Origin: Actinomycetota bacterium | Lineage (GTDB): Bacteria > Actinomycetota > Acidimicrobiia > Acidimicrobiales > Acidimicrobilacustridaceae | Direction of reading: 5' to 3' | NCBI GenBank assembly: GCA_016185305.1 | Contig: JACPNV010000006.1 | Location: 62,001 to 126,000 of the forward strand | DNA: 64,000 nucleotides | Shown here: in pieces, positions 63,653 through 64,000 of the stretch | How the letters are laid out: the number at the start of each line of letters is the position of its first letter | Numbering within the stretch: the stretch's first letter is position 1 | Position numbers and translations under genes: made by a program | Notes under the pieces: model-generated | Database searches by the model: none | What the model saw: the letters and a program-made list of their open reading frames with translations, nothing else | Told to the model about the DNA's origin: nothing

Positions 63653-64000
63653 TCATTGCTTCTCCTTCACCCGAAACACGCTCGCGAAGCTGCTCTCGTC
63701 TACGAGCTCGAGCGTGAACGACGCCTGAAGATCCTGGGGCGTGTAGTACTCCTCCGACGGCGCGCCATGCACCCACACGAGGCACACCTCCCCCGATCTC
63801 ACGCTCTGGCGGAAGTCGGGCAGATCGTCGCGGCGGTCATTGCTCCAGCGTTCAGTGATCCGGGGGGCGTATTCCGATTCGATGCTCGTGAGGCTGAGCG
63901 GGAACGGAGCGTTCGAGTACACCTTGCACGGCGACGCGACCAAGTCGAGCCGGAAGCTGTTCCTGGCGGCCACCTCCGATACGGCCGTGTACCCGCCGCC
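63653..64000 (-). CDS. C-terminal part of a protein continuing past the window, possibly a membrane glycosyltransferase
   Basis: At least 115 residues; the frame stays open to the window end, so a GTG at 63973 need not be the start. The visible region (SPCKVYSNAPFPLSL, then SVRSGEVCLVWVHGAP, YTPQDLQASFTLELV) resembles the extracytoplasmic C-terminal domain of large polytopic GT39-like proteins, where a VYSN...YLVW...L pattern is common. This is an inference from a short fragment. It sits 32 bases upstream of rapZ. Confidence 0.45.
   Translation of the reverse strand, partial: GGGYTAVSEVAARNSFRLDLVASPCKVYSNAPFPLSLTSIESEYAPRITERWSNDRRDDLPDFRQSVRSGEVCLVWVHGAPSEEYYTPQDLQASFTLELVDESSFASVFRVKEKQ

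Noticed and set aside
1-64000. CRISPR arrays
   Set aside because: No regularly spaced short repeats were seen. The Cas4-like nuclease is linked to a helicase, not to cas1/cas2.
1-64000. Canonical insertion sequences with DDE transposases
   Set aside because: No transposase-like protein was recognised; the only mobile genes are integrases, a serine recombinase relic and conjugation genes.

Overview
The window is high-GC actinobacterial DNA, most like Acidimicrobiia. This rests on leaderless-looking starts, actinobacterial protein families, and a rapZ-gap-pgk-tpiA-secG core locus next to a DUF4331 protein and a sugar-dehydrogenase/Calx-beta protein. It has two stretches of ordinary chromosome (about 1-10 kb and 56.86-64 kb) around a mosaic genomic island (about 10-56.86 kb). 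The right end of the island lies exactly at the 3' end of a tRNA-Leu(GAG) gene.

Left chromosome: 3' truncated UvrD-type helicase, small secreted protein, SDR and Baeyer-Villiger monooxygenase pair, DUF4331 protein, large secreted glucose/sorbosone-dehydrogenase-type protein with four Calx-beta repeats, and a small conserved hypothetical. From 10.3 to 17.6 kb follow a frameshifted DUF4132 protein, a 283-bp element with inverted terminal repeats, a chain of four overlapping genes ending in a nucleotidyltransferase, and a divergent hypothetical.

The island looks like several integrative and conjugative elements stacked at one tRNA. The oldest-looking debris (17.6-19.7 kb) is a TraA/MobF relaxase fragment butted against an eroded serine recombinase, whose 3' end carries a 19-bp exact copy of the tRNA-Leu 3' end. 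Next (19.8-22.2 kb) is a HigBA-type toxin-antitoxin pair, a complete tyrosine recombinase and an AbrB-like protein, followed by a second, diverged copy of the tRNA end (22.39 kb). The largest block (22.4-56.86 kb) holds an AbiE toxin-antitoxin pair with a coupled membrane protein, a MobF relaxase with regulator and a truncated integrase, a three-gene defence-like operon (unknown 1004-aa protein, 1784-aa DEAD/DUF1998 helicase resembling DruE, RecB/Cas4-like nuclease), a type II restriction-modification locus (HNH, Vsr, cytosine methylase, restriction enzyme), a broken coupling protein, a second MobF relaxase, excisionase-like and XRE regulators, an intact integrase, and a Sir2-HerA defence pair next to the tRNA.

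Right chromosome: tRNA-Leu, an oligopeptide-type solute-binding lipoprotein, secG, tpiA with an unusual C-terminal extension, pgk, gap, rapZ, and the 3' end of a membrane-protein gene running off the window.

Several genes at 10-18 kb appear to miss one base in short homopolymers. This may be assembly error or real decay, and is flagged where it matters.
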